From Hymenobacter perfusus (GTDB taxonomy: Bacteria; Bacteroidota; Bacteroidia; Cytophagales; Hymenobacteraceae), in the NCBI RefSeq assembly GCF_003944765.1, contig NZ_RWIU01000001.1, positions 1,240,001 through 1,304,000 on the forward strand: a DNA stretch of 64,000 nucleotides, in the 5' to 3' direction. The translations under genes and the position numbers were made by a program. This document shows positions 31,729 to 40,470 of the stretch, one piece after another (within the stretch, counting starts at the first letter, position 1; each line of letters begins with the position of its first letter). The notes beneath the pieces are model-generated. The model saw nothing but the letters and a program-made list of their open reading frames with translations. It was not told where the DNA came from and did no database searches.

Positions 31729-32826
31729 ATGGAACAGCTCCTGACTTCTCCCGCTGACGCGGCCGAAAACCCCAAATTCCTCAAGAAAAAGCCCCTGATT
31801 ATTTCCGGGCCGTGCTCGGCTGAAACCGAGGAACAGCTCATTGCCACCTGCACCCAACTGGCCGCCACCGGCAAGGTAGATATGCTGCGGGCCGGCATCT
31901 GGAAGCCGCGCACCAAGCCGGGTTTGTTCGAGGGTATCGGGACTAAGGGGCTGCCGTGGCTGCAGAAAGCCAAGCAGCTTACCGGTCTGCCCACCACTGT
32001 GGAGGTGGCTACGCCCAAACACGTAGAGGATGCCCTAGCCTTCGACGTGGACGTGCTCTGGATTGGCGCCCGCACCACGGTGAACCCCTTCTCGGTGCAG
32101 GCCCTGGCCGATGCGCTGCGGGGCGTGAATATTCCGGTGTTCATCAAAAATCCCGTGCACCCCGACCTGGAGCTGTGGATGGGCGCGGTGGAGCGGCTGC
32201 AAAAAACCGGCAACCAGAAAATCGGGCTGATCCACCGAGGCTTCGCCAGCTACGGCAACACCGAGTTCCGCAACGCGCCCATGTGGCACCTGCCCATTGA
32301 GATGAAGCGCCGTCTGCCCGAGCTGCCCATCATCTGCGACCCGAGCCACATCTGCGGCAACCGCACCGGCCTGGCCGCCGTGGCCCAGAAAAGCATCGAC
32401 CTGGACTTCGACGGCCTGATGCTGGAGTCGCACATTGACCCCGATAACGCCTGGAGCGACGCCAAGCAGCAGGTGACGCCCCAGCGCTTGGCCGAGCTAC
32501 TCGACGGCCTGACCTGGCGCCACGAAACCACCGACCAGCAGGAATTCCTCAACAAGCTCAGCCAGCTCCGCGCCCAGATCAACCAGCTCGACGACGAGAT
32601 TCTGCACCTGCTGGGCCGCCGCATGCAGGTGGCCGAAAGCATCGGCAGCTACAAGAAGGAAAACAACATCACCATTCTGCAGGCCAGCCGCTGGAACGAA
32701 ATCCTGGAGCACGGCATCCAGCAGGGCCAGCGCCTGGGCCTGACGGAAGATTTCATCCTCAAGTACTTCGACGCCGTTCACCTGGAATCCATCAACCGCC
32801 AGAACCGCGTGATGAACCAGAAGTAG
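31729..32826 (+). CDS. Bifunctional DAHP synthase / chorismate mutase type II
   Basis: The product has 365 residues from ATG 31729 (MEQLLTSPADAAENP). The N-terminal two thirds form a DAHP synthase of the AroF/KDO8P-type family: LIISGPCSAETEEQL, LRAGIWKPRTKPGLFEG, HRGFASYGNTEFRNAP, and LPIICDPSHICGNR. The C-terminal 90 residues are an AroQ-type chorismate mutase (LRAQINQLDDEILHLLGRRM, QVAESIGSYKKENN). The fusion supplies both the first step of the shikimate pathway and prephenate for pheA and tyrA. It is the last gene of the operon. A longer frame upstream overlaps spacer repeats. Confidence 0.93.
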   Translation: MEQLLTSPADAAENPKFLKKKPLIISGPCSAETEEQLIATCTQLAATGKVDMLRAGIWKPRTKPGLFEGIGTKGLPWLQKAKQLTGLPTTVEVATPKHVEDALAFDVDVLWIGARTTVNPFSVQALADALRGVNIPVFIKNPVHPDLELWMGAVERLQKTGNQKIGLIHRGFASYGNTEFRNAPMWHLPIEMKRRLPELPIICDPSHICGNRTGLAAVAQKSIDLDFDGLMLESHIDPDNAWSDAKQQVTPQRLAELLDGLTWRHETTDQQEFLNKLSQLRAQINQLDDEILHLLGRRMQVAESIGSYKKENNITILQASRWNEILEHGIQQGQRLGLTEDFILKYFDAVHLESINRQNRVMNQK

Positions 32827-33077
32827 ATGGCTGGATGGTTGAATGGGTGACTTGTCATTGCGAGTATGTGGCGCATCAAGCCAGTGTCGAAGCAATCCGT
32901 CCTTTCCAATTCTCAAAGCCCTGAAAAGCAGAAAGCCCCTGACGTCTGGTTCTGACGTCAGGGGCTTTTGAGTAGAAAGATAGGAGCCAGGAAAAGGACG
33001 GATTATCTGCGCTGTCCTTCGGGTACTTTGGCCTCCGGCCTCGCAATGACAGTTCAACAATCCACCCATTCAACCAT
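32827..33077. repeat. Composite palindrome: word type outside, GTCATTGC type inside
   Basis: Outer words GGATGGTTGAATGGGTGA (left) face CCACCCATTCAACCATTCA (right). Inside lie GTCATTGCGAG and CTCGCAATGAC, and in the middle sits the terminator at 32932-32969. It fills the whole space between the aromatic operon and the convergent TPR gene. Confidence 0.75.
32932..32969 (+). terminator. Terminator of the aromatic operon
   Basis: AAAGCCCCTGACGTC (32932-32946) pairs perfectly over 15 bases with 32954-32968 around TGGTTCT. It lies 105 bases after the stop codon of the DAHP synthase gene. Confidence 0.85.
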
Positions 33078-33872
33078 TCACTTCATCCGCTCCTCAATCT
33101 GGCTGAGCAGGAAGCCGGCGTCTTCGCGGTGCGGGGCGTCGGAGAAGAGCTCCACGGCGCGGCGGGCGTGCTTGCGGGCCTTTTCGAACTCCTTGAGCTC
33201 TAGCAGCACGAAGGCCAGGTTGAGGTGGGCGGTGGCGTAGGTGGGGCGCAGCTGCAATGCCCGCTCGAAGGGCGCGAGGCTCTCCTGAAACCGGCCCAGC
33301 CGCTGGTAGGCGTAGCCCAGGGCAAAGTACGAGAGGTAGTCGCCCTGACCGTGGCTGTGGGCCTGTTGGTATTGGGCAATGGTGCGCCGGAATACTTCGT
33401 CTTCACCTAATTCCTGTTCGGCACAGTCACACTGCTGCACCGTGAAGTAATAGTCGCCGAGGGCACGGCTGAGCTTGTAGTTGTCGGGAAAGCGCTGCTG
33501 CAGCTGCTCCAGCACCGAGCGCACCGCAAAGGCGTAGCGTACCGAGTCCTGACCCAACTGGCGGAGGCTGTCGGGGCTGAGGTCTAGGAGCTTCAGGTTA
33601 CGGAAGGCGAAGCGGCGCAGCTCATCGGTAGCGGTGTAATAGTTAAGGGCCAGATCGACCTTCTGCAGCACTACGGCCGGGTCGGCGTTGGTGGGGTCGG
33701 TGAGGGCGAGCAGCTGCCAGGCACTTTCGTAGCGGCGCTCCAGCACCAGCTGCCGCGCTTGGCGCAGGGCCGTAGCCTCGGCCGCCATCCGGGTAGCGCG
33801 GGAGGTCTGGGCCGGGGCCGGCCTTGCCAGCAGCACGGTACCCGTCAGAAACAGCAGGAGCAGACGCGTCAT
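33078..33872 (-). CDS. Secreted tetratricopeptide repeat protein
   Basis: The product has 264 residues from ATG 33872. The signal peptide is MTRLLLLFLTGTVLLARPA, with cleavage near APAQT. At least three TPR-like helix pairs are visible, the clearest being YLSYFALGYAYQRLGRFQES followed by LAPFERALQLRPTYATAHLN and LAFVLLELKEFEKARKHARR. A DCAEQE segment lies midway. It is probably a periplasmic scaffold. A CATCTTTG box seven bases before the start codon may be a -7 element. The frame is open far upstream, but that part overlaps the divergent acyltransferase. Confidence 0.8.
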   Translation of the reverse strand: MTRLLLLFLTGTVLLARPAPAQTSRATRMAAEATALRQARQLVLERRYESAWQLLALTDPTNADPAVVLQKVDLALNYYTATDELRRFAFRNLKLLDLSPDSLRQLGQDSVRYAFAVRSVLEQLQQRFPDNYKLSRALGDYYFTVQQCDCAEQELGEDEVFRRTIAQYQQAHSHGQGDYLSYFALGYAYQRLGRFQESLAPFERALQLRPTYATAHLNLAFVLLELKEFEKARKHARRAVELFSDAPHREDAGFLLSQIEERMK

Positions 33873-34049
33873 CACGGGCCAAAGATGCGGGATTTTGCCT
33901 GGTTGCGGGGCCGGCTGAAAAGTCGGAATGCGGCGGCTTGTGGTTTGGCCGGGCCGCCGGAAAGCCCGAAGGTTGCAGCCCCGACCGGCCCCGGCAACTC
34001 TGTCCCGGCAGCCGAGTATAAACCCCACCCAATTCCCTTTCTTGCGCCT

Positions 34050-35420
34050 ATGCTTTTTTACACGGTTATGAAGCCCCTGGTGCAGGTGGCCCTGCGCGTT
34101 TTCTTCCGCAAGCTCGAAATCCGCCACCGCGAGCGGCTCCAGCTGCCGGGGCCGCTGCTCATCTGCAGCAACCATCCCAACACGCTCATGGACCCGCTGA
34201 TTGCGGCGGCCAGCCGGCGGCAGTCGGTGGCGTTTCTGGCCAAAAGCACCTTCTTCAAAAATCCGATTTCCCGGGCCATCATGGAGTCGGGCAATTCCAT
34301 TCCCATCTACCGCCGCCAGGACCTCGATACCGGGGCCGAAACCCTGACCCCGGCCCAGCTCGAAGCCCAGAACGAAAAAGCCTTCGGCCGCTGCTACGAC
34401 TACTTCGACCGGGGCGGCACCATCATGATTTTTCCCGAGGGCACCAGCGTGTCGGAGCGGCGGCTGCGGCCCCTGAAAACCGGCGCGGCCCGCATTGCTC
34501 TGGGGGCCGAAGCCCGCCACGACTTTCGCCTGGGCCTGCGGATTCTGCCCATGGGCATCAATTACTTCGATCCGCAACGCTTCCGCTCCGAGGTGTTCGT
34601 GAACATGGCCGAGCCCATTGCAGTGGCCGACTACGCCGACCAGTACCGCCAGGACCCCGAAGCCGCCGCCGATGCGCTAACCGAGGAAATCCGCCGCCGC
34701 ATGGAGCAGCGCCTCGTGATTACGCGCACCGACGAGGAGGACGAGTTGGTAACGCAGGTGGAGCGCACCTTCGGCCAGCACCTGATCCAGGACGACGAGG
34801 AAACGCTCTACGACAACTTCCAGCTGAGCCGCACCCTGTTGCGGGCCGTGCGCTACTTCGAGCAGCACGATGCCGGCCGCCTGGGCGACGTGCGGGAACG
34901 GCTGCACGCCTACCACCAGGAGCTCAGCCGCCTGCGCCTCACCGACGATGCCCTCGAAACCCGGGGGCCGGCCGGGACCCGTCGCAACCGTGCCCTGGAA
35001 GCCGGCCTGCGCCTGGCTCTGGGCGCTCCGGTGTATCTATACGGCCTCATTAACAGTTACATTCCCTACAAGATACCGTCGGTTATTGCCCGGCGCGCCA
35101 CCAAGGATGTGGAGTTCGTGGCCCCCATTCTGCTGGTGACGGGGATGCTTACGTTCACGCTGTTTTACCTGGGCCAGACGGCGCTGGTGCACCACTTCAC
35201 CGGCAGCTGGCTCTGGGCCGGGCTATACTTCCTGAGCCTGCCGCTCACGGGCTTTTACGCCCTGAGCTACGCCGGCAACCTGGCCGAGCGGCTGCGCCGC
35301 CTGCGGGCACTGCGCCTGTTCCGCCAGGAGCGGCCCGTAATGGAAAACCTGCTGCGCCAGCGCACCGAGCTTATCCGCCTCCTGCGCGACGCCCGCACCG
35401 CCTACCTGGCAAAACAATAA
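34050..35420 (+). CDS. 1-acyl-sn-glycerol-3-phosphate acyltransferase-like protein
   Basis: The product has 456 residues from ATG 34050 (an alternative is MKPL at 34068). The PlsC-type acyltransferase domain occupies residues 20-240: the catalytic motif ICSNHPNTLMDP (His-x5-Asp, as in many Bacteroidota homologues), NSIPIYRRQD, IMIFPEGTSVSERRLRP and GINYFDPQRFRSEVF. The second half is helical and ends with membrane segments near 360-420 (FVAPILLVTGMLTFTLFYLG). It would transfer acyl chains to lysophosphatidate or a related lipid. Confidence 0.85.
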   Translation: MLFYTVMKPLVQVALRVFFRKLEIRHRERLQLPGPLLICSNHPNTLMDPLIAAASRRQSVAFLAKSTFFKNPISRAIMESGNSIPIYRRQDLDTGAETLTPAQLEAQNEKAFGRCYDYFDRGGTIMIFPEGTSVSERRLRPLKTGAARIALGAEARHDFRLGLRILPMGINYFDPQRFRSEVFVNMAEPIAVADYADQYRQDPEAAADALTEEIRRRMEQRLVITRTDEEDELVTQVERTFGQHLIQDDEETLYDNFQLSRTLLRAVRYFEQHDAGRLGDVRERLHAYHQELSRLRLTDDALETRGPAGTRRNRALEAGLRLALGAPVYLYGLINSYIPYKIPSVIARRATKDVEFVAPILLVTGMLTFTLFYLGQTALVHHFTGSWLWAGLYFLSLPLTGFYALSYAGNLAERLRRLRALRLFRQERPVMENLLRQRTELIRLLRDARTAYLAKQ

Positions 35421-35478
35421 GGATTGGGGCTATGTGAGAGGCATCCTCCCATCATAACCGCCTGTCCTACAGGTTGTA

Positions 35479-36087
35479 TCACTTTAATGTTTGCTTCAGA
35501 CCGCCACCCAGCGTAAGAATATCGGGTAAGCGGAGGCTGTGGTTGGTGAGGGCACTAACCAGATGCAGGTCGTTAGTACTCAACTCGGCGTAGGCAGCAG
35601 TGCGGGCCGAGCCGGGACGTCCGTAGCTCAGGCGGGTGCCCGCCAGCAGCCCCAGCCGCACCGCCGAAGACCACCAGTAGTAGCCGGGCCGGTAGCGGCC
35701 GGCGGTGTTGTTGGTCAGAAAAAATTGCTGCCCCGTAGTATAGTTTACCATAGCACCAAGCGTAACCGGCTGGGTTTGCCATCGGGCAGCACCCAAACCT
35801 ACTTTCCAGGGCAGCCAGGTGGTTTTCAGGGTAAAGATGGCCAGTGCCTTACCCCCACTCAGGCGGCGCGGCACGTAGCCCACCAGCAGCTCTGGTTCCA
35901 GCCGCTCGTGGGCCAGCCGGTAGCCGCCGCCCAGCGCCACCAGCCCCGTACCACCGGCTACGTGCAGCGTCAGAAAATATGGCCCGGCAGCGTGTTGGGC
36001 CCGCGCCGAAGCTGTCGGCAGCAAAACCACCGCCAACATCCCTGCAACCATAAGGTTAATTGCCTGCGCCATACGTAACGGTTTCAA
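35479..36087 (-). CDS. Predicted outer membrane protein, paralogue of 36942-37598
   Basis: This 202-residue protein has an N-terminal signal (MKPLRMAQAINLMVAGMLAV...ARAQ). The rest is beta-rich: LTLHVAGGTGLVALGGGYRL, LEPELLVGYVPRRLSGG, YRPGYYWWSSAVRLGLLAGT, YAELSTNDLHLVSALTN and the final ILTLGGGLKQTLK. Many positions match the protein at 36942-37598 (LLVGYVP, GYYW, ELxTNDL, LPDILxL). It overlaps the phosphoesterase gene upstream by 32 bases, implying coupling. Starting at the inner MVAGM (36051) would remove the overlap. The function is unknown. Confidence 0.7.
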   Translation of the reverse strand: MKPLRMAQAINLMVAGMLAVVLLPTASARAQHAAGPYFLTLHVAGGTGLVALGGGYRLAHERLEPELLVGYVPRRLSGGKALAIFTLKTTWLPWKVGLGAARWQTQPVTLGAMVNYTTGQQFFLTNNTAGRYRPGYYWWSSAVRLGLLAGTRLSYGRPGSARTAAYAELSTNDLHLVSALTNHSLRLPDILTLGGGLKQTLK

Positions 36088-36868
36088 GGCGAAATTCCCG
36101 CTGGCCCCACACCGTGAGAATGTGGTAGCGTTTCTTCTGGAGGCTATAAGTGGTCAGATACGTTACTCTATCGTGGAAGGGCTGCCCGGCCGTGAAGCGG
36201 TGCACGTGCGCCGCCAGATGGAACACCAGCTGTGGGCAGCCACGCAACGCCGCCGTGTAGGCCGGCACCAACTGCGGGTCGAAATCCTCATCGGTAGGCG
36301 GCATATGGCCCACCACAATGGTACGCCGGGTGCCGGCCGTGTCGGCCAGCTGCTGCCGGAGCCAGCTTACATCGGGCACCTGACGACCGAAGCCGTACTC
36401 CCGGCCGTTATTGTCGAGGCAGATAAACCGGGTCTGCTGGTACTGGAAGGTATAATTCAGCGGGCCGTATATGTGCTGGTACACGGCGCTGCCATTGCCA
36501 ACCAGGTCGTGGTTGCCGATAACGGTCAGGTAGGGAACCCGCAAGGCGGCCAGTCGCTGGTTTACCCACCGAAACTCCCGCGTGAGGCCAAAGTCGGAAA
36601 TATCCCCGCCTACCAGCACGAAATCAACGGCCCGCTGCCGGTTTACGCTGGCGACGAAGGCCTCCGTTTCGTCGTAAAACCGCTGCGTATCGCCCACGAA
36701 CACGAAGCGTAGCGTGTCATCGGCCGGCTGAACCTCCAGACGGCGCAGGTTCTGGGCCGTGAGGCTCCGCTCCCGGGTGGGCACGTAGGCCTGGTTAGGG
36801 CTGAACTCCACCAGCTGGCACCCAGCCAGTAACAGCAATAAGATTCCTCCAGAGCCCCGAAGCCGCAT
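36056..36868 (-). CDS. Metallophosphoesterase lipoprotein (copy B)
   Basis: This 270-residue lipoprotein has signal MRLRGSGGILLLLLAGC, Cys17. The calcineurin-like phosphoesterase motifs appear in order: FVGDTQRFYD, VLVGGDISDFGLTREF, LTVIGNHDLVGNG, IVVGHMPPTDEDFDP and LAAHVHRF. All expected metal ligands are present. The substrate is unknown. It pairs with the outer membrane protein downstream. A second, very similar pair lies immediately upstream at 36942-38431. Confidence 0.88.
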   Translation of the reverse strand: MRLRGSGGILLLLLAGCQLVEFSPNQAYVPTRERSLTAQNLRRLEVQPADDTLRFVFVGDTQRFYDETEAFVASVNRQRAVDFVLVGGDISDFGLTREFRWVNQRLAALRVPYLTVIGNHDLVGNGSAVYQHIYGPLNYTFQYQQTRFICLDNNGREYGFGRQVPDVSWLRQQLADTAGTRRTIVVGHMPPTDEDFDPQLVPAYTAALRGCPQLVFHLAAHVHRFTAGQPFHDRVTYLTTYSLQKKRYHILTVWGQREFRLETVTYGAGN

Positions 36869-36941
36869 GATTCGCGCAGGTCAAGTTGCAAAAGATGGTT
36901 CAGCCACTGCCTGCCAGCCGCTTATCATCAGCCCGCCGGGC

Positions 36942-37598
36942 CTAGATATCCAGTTTCAGCCCCAGGCTCAATACCAGAATATCCGCCGGCGAAAGACTCT
37001 TCCGGTTCTGAGCGTAGCTCACTATATACAAGTCATTGGTGCCCAGTTCATAGTAGGCCGATAAATTACGGGCGTAGCCCGAGGCAGTGGGCGGAAGTGC
37101 GTAGCTCAGACGGCTGCCCAGCACCGGCCCAATGCGCGTATCGGTGGAAAACCAGTAGTAGCCTTTGGGATATTGGTTGGGCTTTTCATCGTTGATGGTG
37201 CCGTGGGTGTAGCTGATGTAGCCACCCACGGTGAGGGGCTTTACCGACCACTTGTCCTTGATAGGCAGCGTCCAGGGCGAGTACAGCAGCTTGGCCGAAG
37301 CCAGGGACAAAGCCGAGCCGGCGTGCTTTTCGGGCACGTAGCCCACTAGCACATCCAGCTCCAGCCGGTCCTTGAGCGTGAAACCGGCTCCACCAGCCAC
37401 CATACCCAGGCCGCCACCCGTTTGCAGCACTACGTGGCTGGGCCGGTACCAGGGCCGCCTGTTGCCGGGGTCTACCCGCGAAACCGGGGCAGGGGACACC
37501 ACGCCCATCGTATCGGGCGCGAAAACAGAAGAAACAGTGCCAGCCGACGCGACTAGCGGAGCCGCTACTAAGGCCACCGAAAGAAAATGCTGAAGCAT
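36942..37598 (-). CDS. Predicted outer membrane protein, paralogue of 35479-36087
   Basis: This 218-residue protein has a signal peptide (MLQHFLSVALVAAPLVASAG) and a beta-rich body: VVLQTGGGLGMVAGGAGFTL, LELDVLVGYVPEKHAGSA, YPKGYYWFSTDTRIGPVLGS, YYELGTNDLYIVSYAQN and ILVLSLGLKLDI at the end. It starts five bases after the stop codon of the phosphoesterase gene at 37604. It belongs with that gene in a two-gene module that was duplicated. The function is unknown. Confidence 0.75.
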   Translation of the reverse strand: MLQHFLSVALVAAPLVASAGTVSSVFAPDTMGVVSPAPVSRVDPGNRRPWYRPSHVVLQTGGGLGMVAGGAGFTLKDRLELDVLVGYVPEKHAGSALSLASAKLLYSPWTLPIKDKWSVKPLTVGGYISYTHGTINDEKPNQYPKGYYWFSTDTRIGPVLGSRLSYALPPTASGYARNLSAYYELGTNDLYIVSYAQNRKSLSPADILVLSLGLKLDI

Positions 37599-37603
37599 CG
37601 GAC

Positions 37604-38431
37604 TTAGAACGTTACTTGTTTGAGGCGGAATTCTTTATCGCCCCACACCGTCAGAATCACGTACTGGCGCGACTCGAACGACGACGAATTGATGTAGGTC
37701 ACGCCGTCCTCGAAGGGCTGGCTAATGCCGAACGCGTGGCGGTGGCCGTTCAACTCGAACAGCAGGCGCGTGTCCTCGCGCAGGGCACCGGCGTATTCAT
37801 CCCGCAGCGCCGGGTCGAAGTCTTCATCCTGGGGCGGCACGTGGCTGATGATGACGTGGCGACGGGCCGTGCGGTCGGCCAACTCCTTATTCACCCACGT
37901 CATATCGGGAGCCGTGCGGTCGAAGTTGTACTCGCGGCCGTTGGTATCGGTGAAGATGAACTTGGTGTCGCCGTACACGAAGGAATAGTTGCGGGGGCCG
38001 AAGATGGCCTCGTAGGCCTTGCGGCCGTTGCCTACCAGGTCATGGTTGCCTACTACGGTCAGGTAAGGCACTTTCAGCTTGCGTAAATCATCGTTGACCC
38101 AGCGCATTTCGCGGGCAAAGCCGAAATCGGAAATATCGCCGGACACCAGCATAAACTGGATGCCAGGCTGCTGATTCACGCTTTTCACCAGGTCCTCGGC
38201 GTCATCGTAAAACCGCTGCGAGTCGCCGGTAAACACGAACCGGAGCGTATCGCCGGCGGGCAGCGGGTTTTGTAGCAGGCGCGTGAGGTTCTTCTCCGTC
38301 AGGTCACGCTCCGACTCGGGGGCGCGGTGGTCGTTGGGGCTGAATTCGAGCAGGTCGCAGCTGCTGAACAGGAAGGCAGCGGCCGCAGGCAGCAACGCCC
38401 GGACTGGTAGATTTTGAAAAAATGAGCGCAT
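37604..38431 (-). CDS. Metallophosphoesterase lipoprotein (copy A)
   Basis: The product has 275 residues from ATG 38431, with a lipoprotein signal (MRSFFQNLPVRALLPAAAAF...SSC, Cys25). Motifs: FTGDSQRFYDD, LVSGDISDFGFAREM, LTVVGNHDLVGNGRKAYEA, VIISHVPPQDEDFDP and ELNGHRHAFG. These correspond one by one to the motifs in copy B, and even the linker DxLRFVFxGD is shared. It probably acts on a phosphoester in the periplasm. It is the first gene of a four-gene run on the minus strand. Confidence 0.88.
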   Translation of the reverse strand: MRSFFQNLPVRALLPAAAAFLFSSCDLLEFSPNDHRAPESERDLTEKNLTRLLQNPLPAGDTLRFVFTGDSQRFYDDAEDLVKSVNQQPGIQFMLVSGDISDFGFAREMRWVNDDLRKLKVPYLTVVGNHDLVGNGRKAYEAIFGPRNYSFVYGDTKFIFTDTNGREYNFDRTAPDMTWVNKELADRTARRHVIISHVPPQDEDFDPALRDEYAGALREDTRLLFELNGHRHAFGISQPFEDGVTYINSSSFESRQYVILTVWGDKEFRLKQVTF

Positions 38432-38682
38432 ACACCTCGGCACGAAAAGCAACAGGAACGGACCCATCCGGCGGGATAGGTCCGGCGCTATATACCGGGG
38501 AAGAGGACGGATAGTTTGCCTGAAATCTCCCTTCAGACCATTGAGAGGCGTATTCCGGAGCAGGCGTTTCCGGGCGCATGGCGTTTTACAGGCCGCCAGT
38601 GGCTAAAACACAGTCTGGAACCATTCTAAAGAAAACCCGGCGTTTCCGAAAAAAATCTTACGTGCCGCCTCCGGCCGAGGCC

Positions 38683-40338
38683 CTATTCGTCCAGATACTG
38701 ATGCACGAATTTGATGGCCATGCTGCCTTCACCCACGGCCGAAGCCACCCGGGCCATAGCCCCGGCCCGACTGTCGCCGGCGGCGAAGATGCCGGGAACG
38801 CAGGTTTCGAGCAGGTAGGGCTCCCGGCGCGGGTGCTGCCAGGCGGTGGTGTAGCGCGGGTCCGTCACCAGGTCGCGGCCCGTGAGCACGAAGCCTTTGC
38901 CGTCGCACACAATCGTGTCGCACACCCACTCGGTGCTGGGTTTAGCCCCGATGAACACGAACAGCGCCCGGGCCGGCCGCCGCTCCAGCTGCCCCTGCCG
39001 CCGCACCACCACTTCCTCCAGGTGGTCGGTACCGCACACTTCGGCTATTTCGGCAAACGACAGCAGCTCAATATTTTCCGTCTTCCCAATCTGCTCAATC
39101 AGGTAAGCCGACATGCTGGCGGCCAGGCTTTCGCCCCGGATCAGGATGAAGACCCGGCGGGCATACGCGGCCAGGTACATGGCGGCCTGCCCCGCCGAGT
39201 TGCCGCCGCCCACAATGTACACGTCCTGCTCCTGGCAGGAGCGGGCCTCGGTGCGGGCGGCTCCATAATACACGCCCGCGCCGCTGAGGCGGTCCATGCC
39301 GGGCACCTCCAGGGTGCGGTAGCTCACGCCGGTGGTCAGAATCACGGCCCGGGTTTTCACCTCGCTGCCATCCGTGAGGGTCAGCACTTTGTAGCCATCC
39401 TGCACGCAGAGGCCGGTTACTTCCTGGGGAGCCAGAATTTCGGCCCCCAGGCGCACGGCCTGCGTCCAGGCGCGGTGGGCCAGCTCGCTGCCGCTCAGGC
39501 CCGTCGGGAAGCCCAGGTAGTTCTCGATGCGGGAACTGGTTCCGGCCTGGCCGCCGGGCGTCTGGCGCTCAATCACCAGGGTTTTCAGGCCTTCGGAAGC
39601 GCCGTACACGCCGGCCGCCAGCCCGGCCGGCCCGCCCCCGATGACCACCACATCATACAGCTCCTGCGAGGCCTGCACCGTGAGGCCGATGCGGGTGGCT
39701 ACTTCGGTGGGCGTGGGGCCGGCCAGAGCAGTCCCATCTTCCAGTACTACCACCGGCAGGTCATGGGCGGTGAGGTTTTTGCGGGCAAGCAGGACCTGAG
39801 CCTCGGCATCCGTCTCAAAATCAAGCCACTGGTAGCCCACCATGTAGCCCGCCAGAAAGTCCTTGAGGGCGTGCGACTTCGGAGACCATTGAAACCCGAT
39901 CAGGCGCACGCCCCCGAAGACCGGCTTGTACGCCTGCTGCCAAGCCGCCAGCAAATCGTGCAGGGTGGGGTAGAGCAGCTGCTGGGGCGGGTCCCAGGGC
40001 TTCATCAGATAATGGTCGAGGCGGGCGGAGTTGATGGCGCGGATAGCGGCTTCGGTATCGGCGTAGGCCGTGAGCAGCACACGCTTGGCGTCCGGAAACA
40101 GCTCCCGGGCCTGGGTCAGCACCTCCACGCCTTCCAGATCGGGCATGCGCTGGTCGGCCAGAATGAGGGCCAAAGGTTCTTCCCGCTCGTGCAGCTCCTT
40201 CACAATGGCCAGGGCCTCCCGCCCCGAGCCGGCCCGCACTACCCGGTAGTCGCGCCGAAACTCCTGGCGCAGGTCCCGGTCGATGGCGCTCAGCACCTGC
40301 GGATCATCATCCACACACAGTAAAACGGGCTTTTTCAT
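38683..40338 (-). CDS. Response regulator fused to thioredoxin-reductase-like flavoprotein
   Basis: The product has 551 residues from ATG 40338. Residues 1-125 are a receiver domain: LLCVDDDPQVLSAIDRDLR, phosphoacceptor in ALILADQRMPDLEGVEVL, TAYADTEAAI and YLMKPWDPP. A linker follows, and residues 230-551 form a thioredoxin-reductase-like fold: DVVVIGGGPAGLAAGVYGAS, QTPGGQAGTSSRIENYLGFP, VYIVGGGNSAGQAAMYLA and IFAAGDSRAGAMARVASAVG. The usual redox CxxC is absent; the corresponding place reads GAGVYYGAARTEA. It lies directly downstream of a histidine kinase gene on the same strand. Confidence 0.88.
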   Translation of the reverse strand: MKKPVLLCVDDDPQVLSAIDRDLRQEFRRDYRVVRAGSGREALAIVKELHEREEPLALILADQRMPDLEGVEVLTQARELFPDAKRVLLTAYADTEAAIRAINSARLDHYLMKPWDPPQQLLYPTLHDLLAAWQQAYKPVFGGVRLIGFQWSPKSHALKDFLAGYMVGYQWLDFETDAEAQVLLARKNLTAHDLPVVVLEDGTALAGPTPTEVATRIGLTVQASQELYDVVVIGGGPAGLAAGVYGASEGLKTLVIERQTPGGQAGTSSRIENYLGFPTGLSGSELAHRAWTQAVRLGAEILAPQEVTGLCVQDGYKVLTLTDGSEVKTRAVILTTGVSYRTLEVPGMDRLSGAGVYYGAARTEARSCQEQDVYIVGGGNSAGQAAMYLAAYARRVFILIRGESLAASMSAYLIEQIGKTENIELLSFAEIAEVCGTDHLEEVVVRRQGQLERRPARALFVFIGAKPSTEWVCDTIVCDGKGFVLTGRDLVTDPRYTTAWQHPRREPYLLETCVPGIFAAGDSRAGAMARVASAVGEGSMAIKFVHQYLDE

Positions 40339-40470
40339 GGAAGAGAGAGTAACTGAGTAGAAGCAGTAGCGGAGCAGCACGGCGGTTGGACAGCGTACCG
40401 GAGTAGAATCAAGCGGCAAAGTAACCGGTTACCGGCCGTATAAGGCCTGTTGCGCCGGTAGAACAACTCC

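Noticed and set aside
33873..34577. Extension of the TPR protein frame on the minus strand to 34577.
   Set aside because: The added part overlaps the start of the acyltransferase gene and lacks protein-like features. The ATG at 33872 precedes a clear signal peptide.
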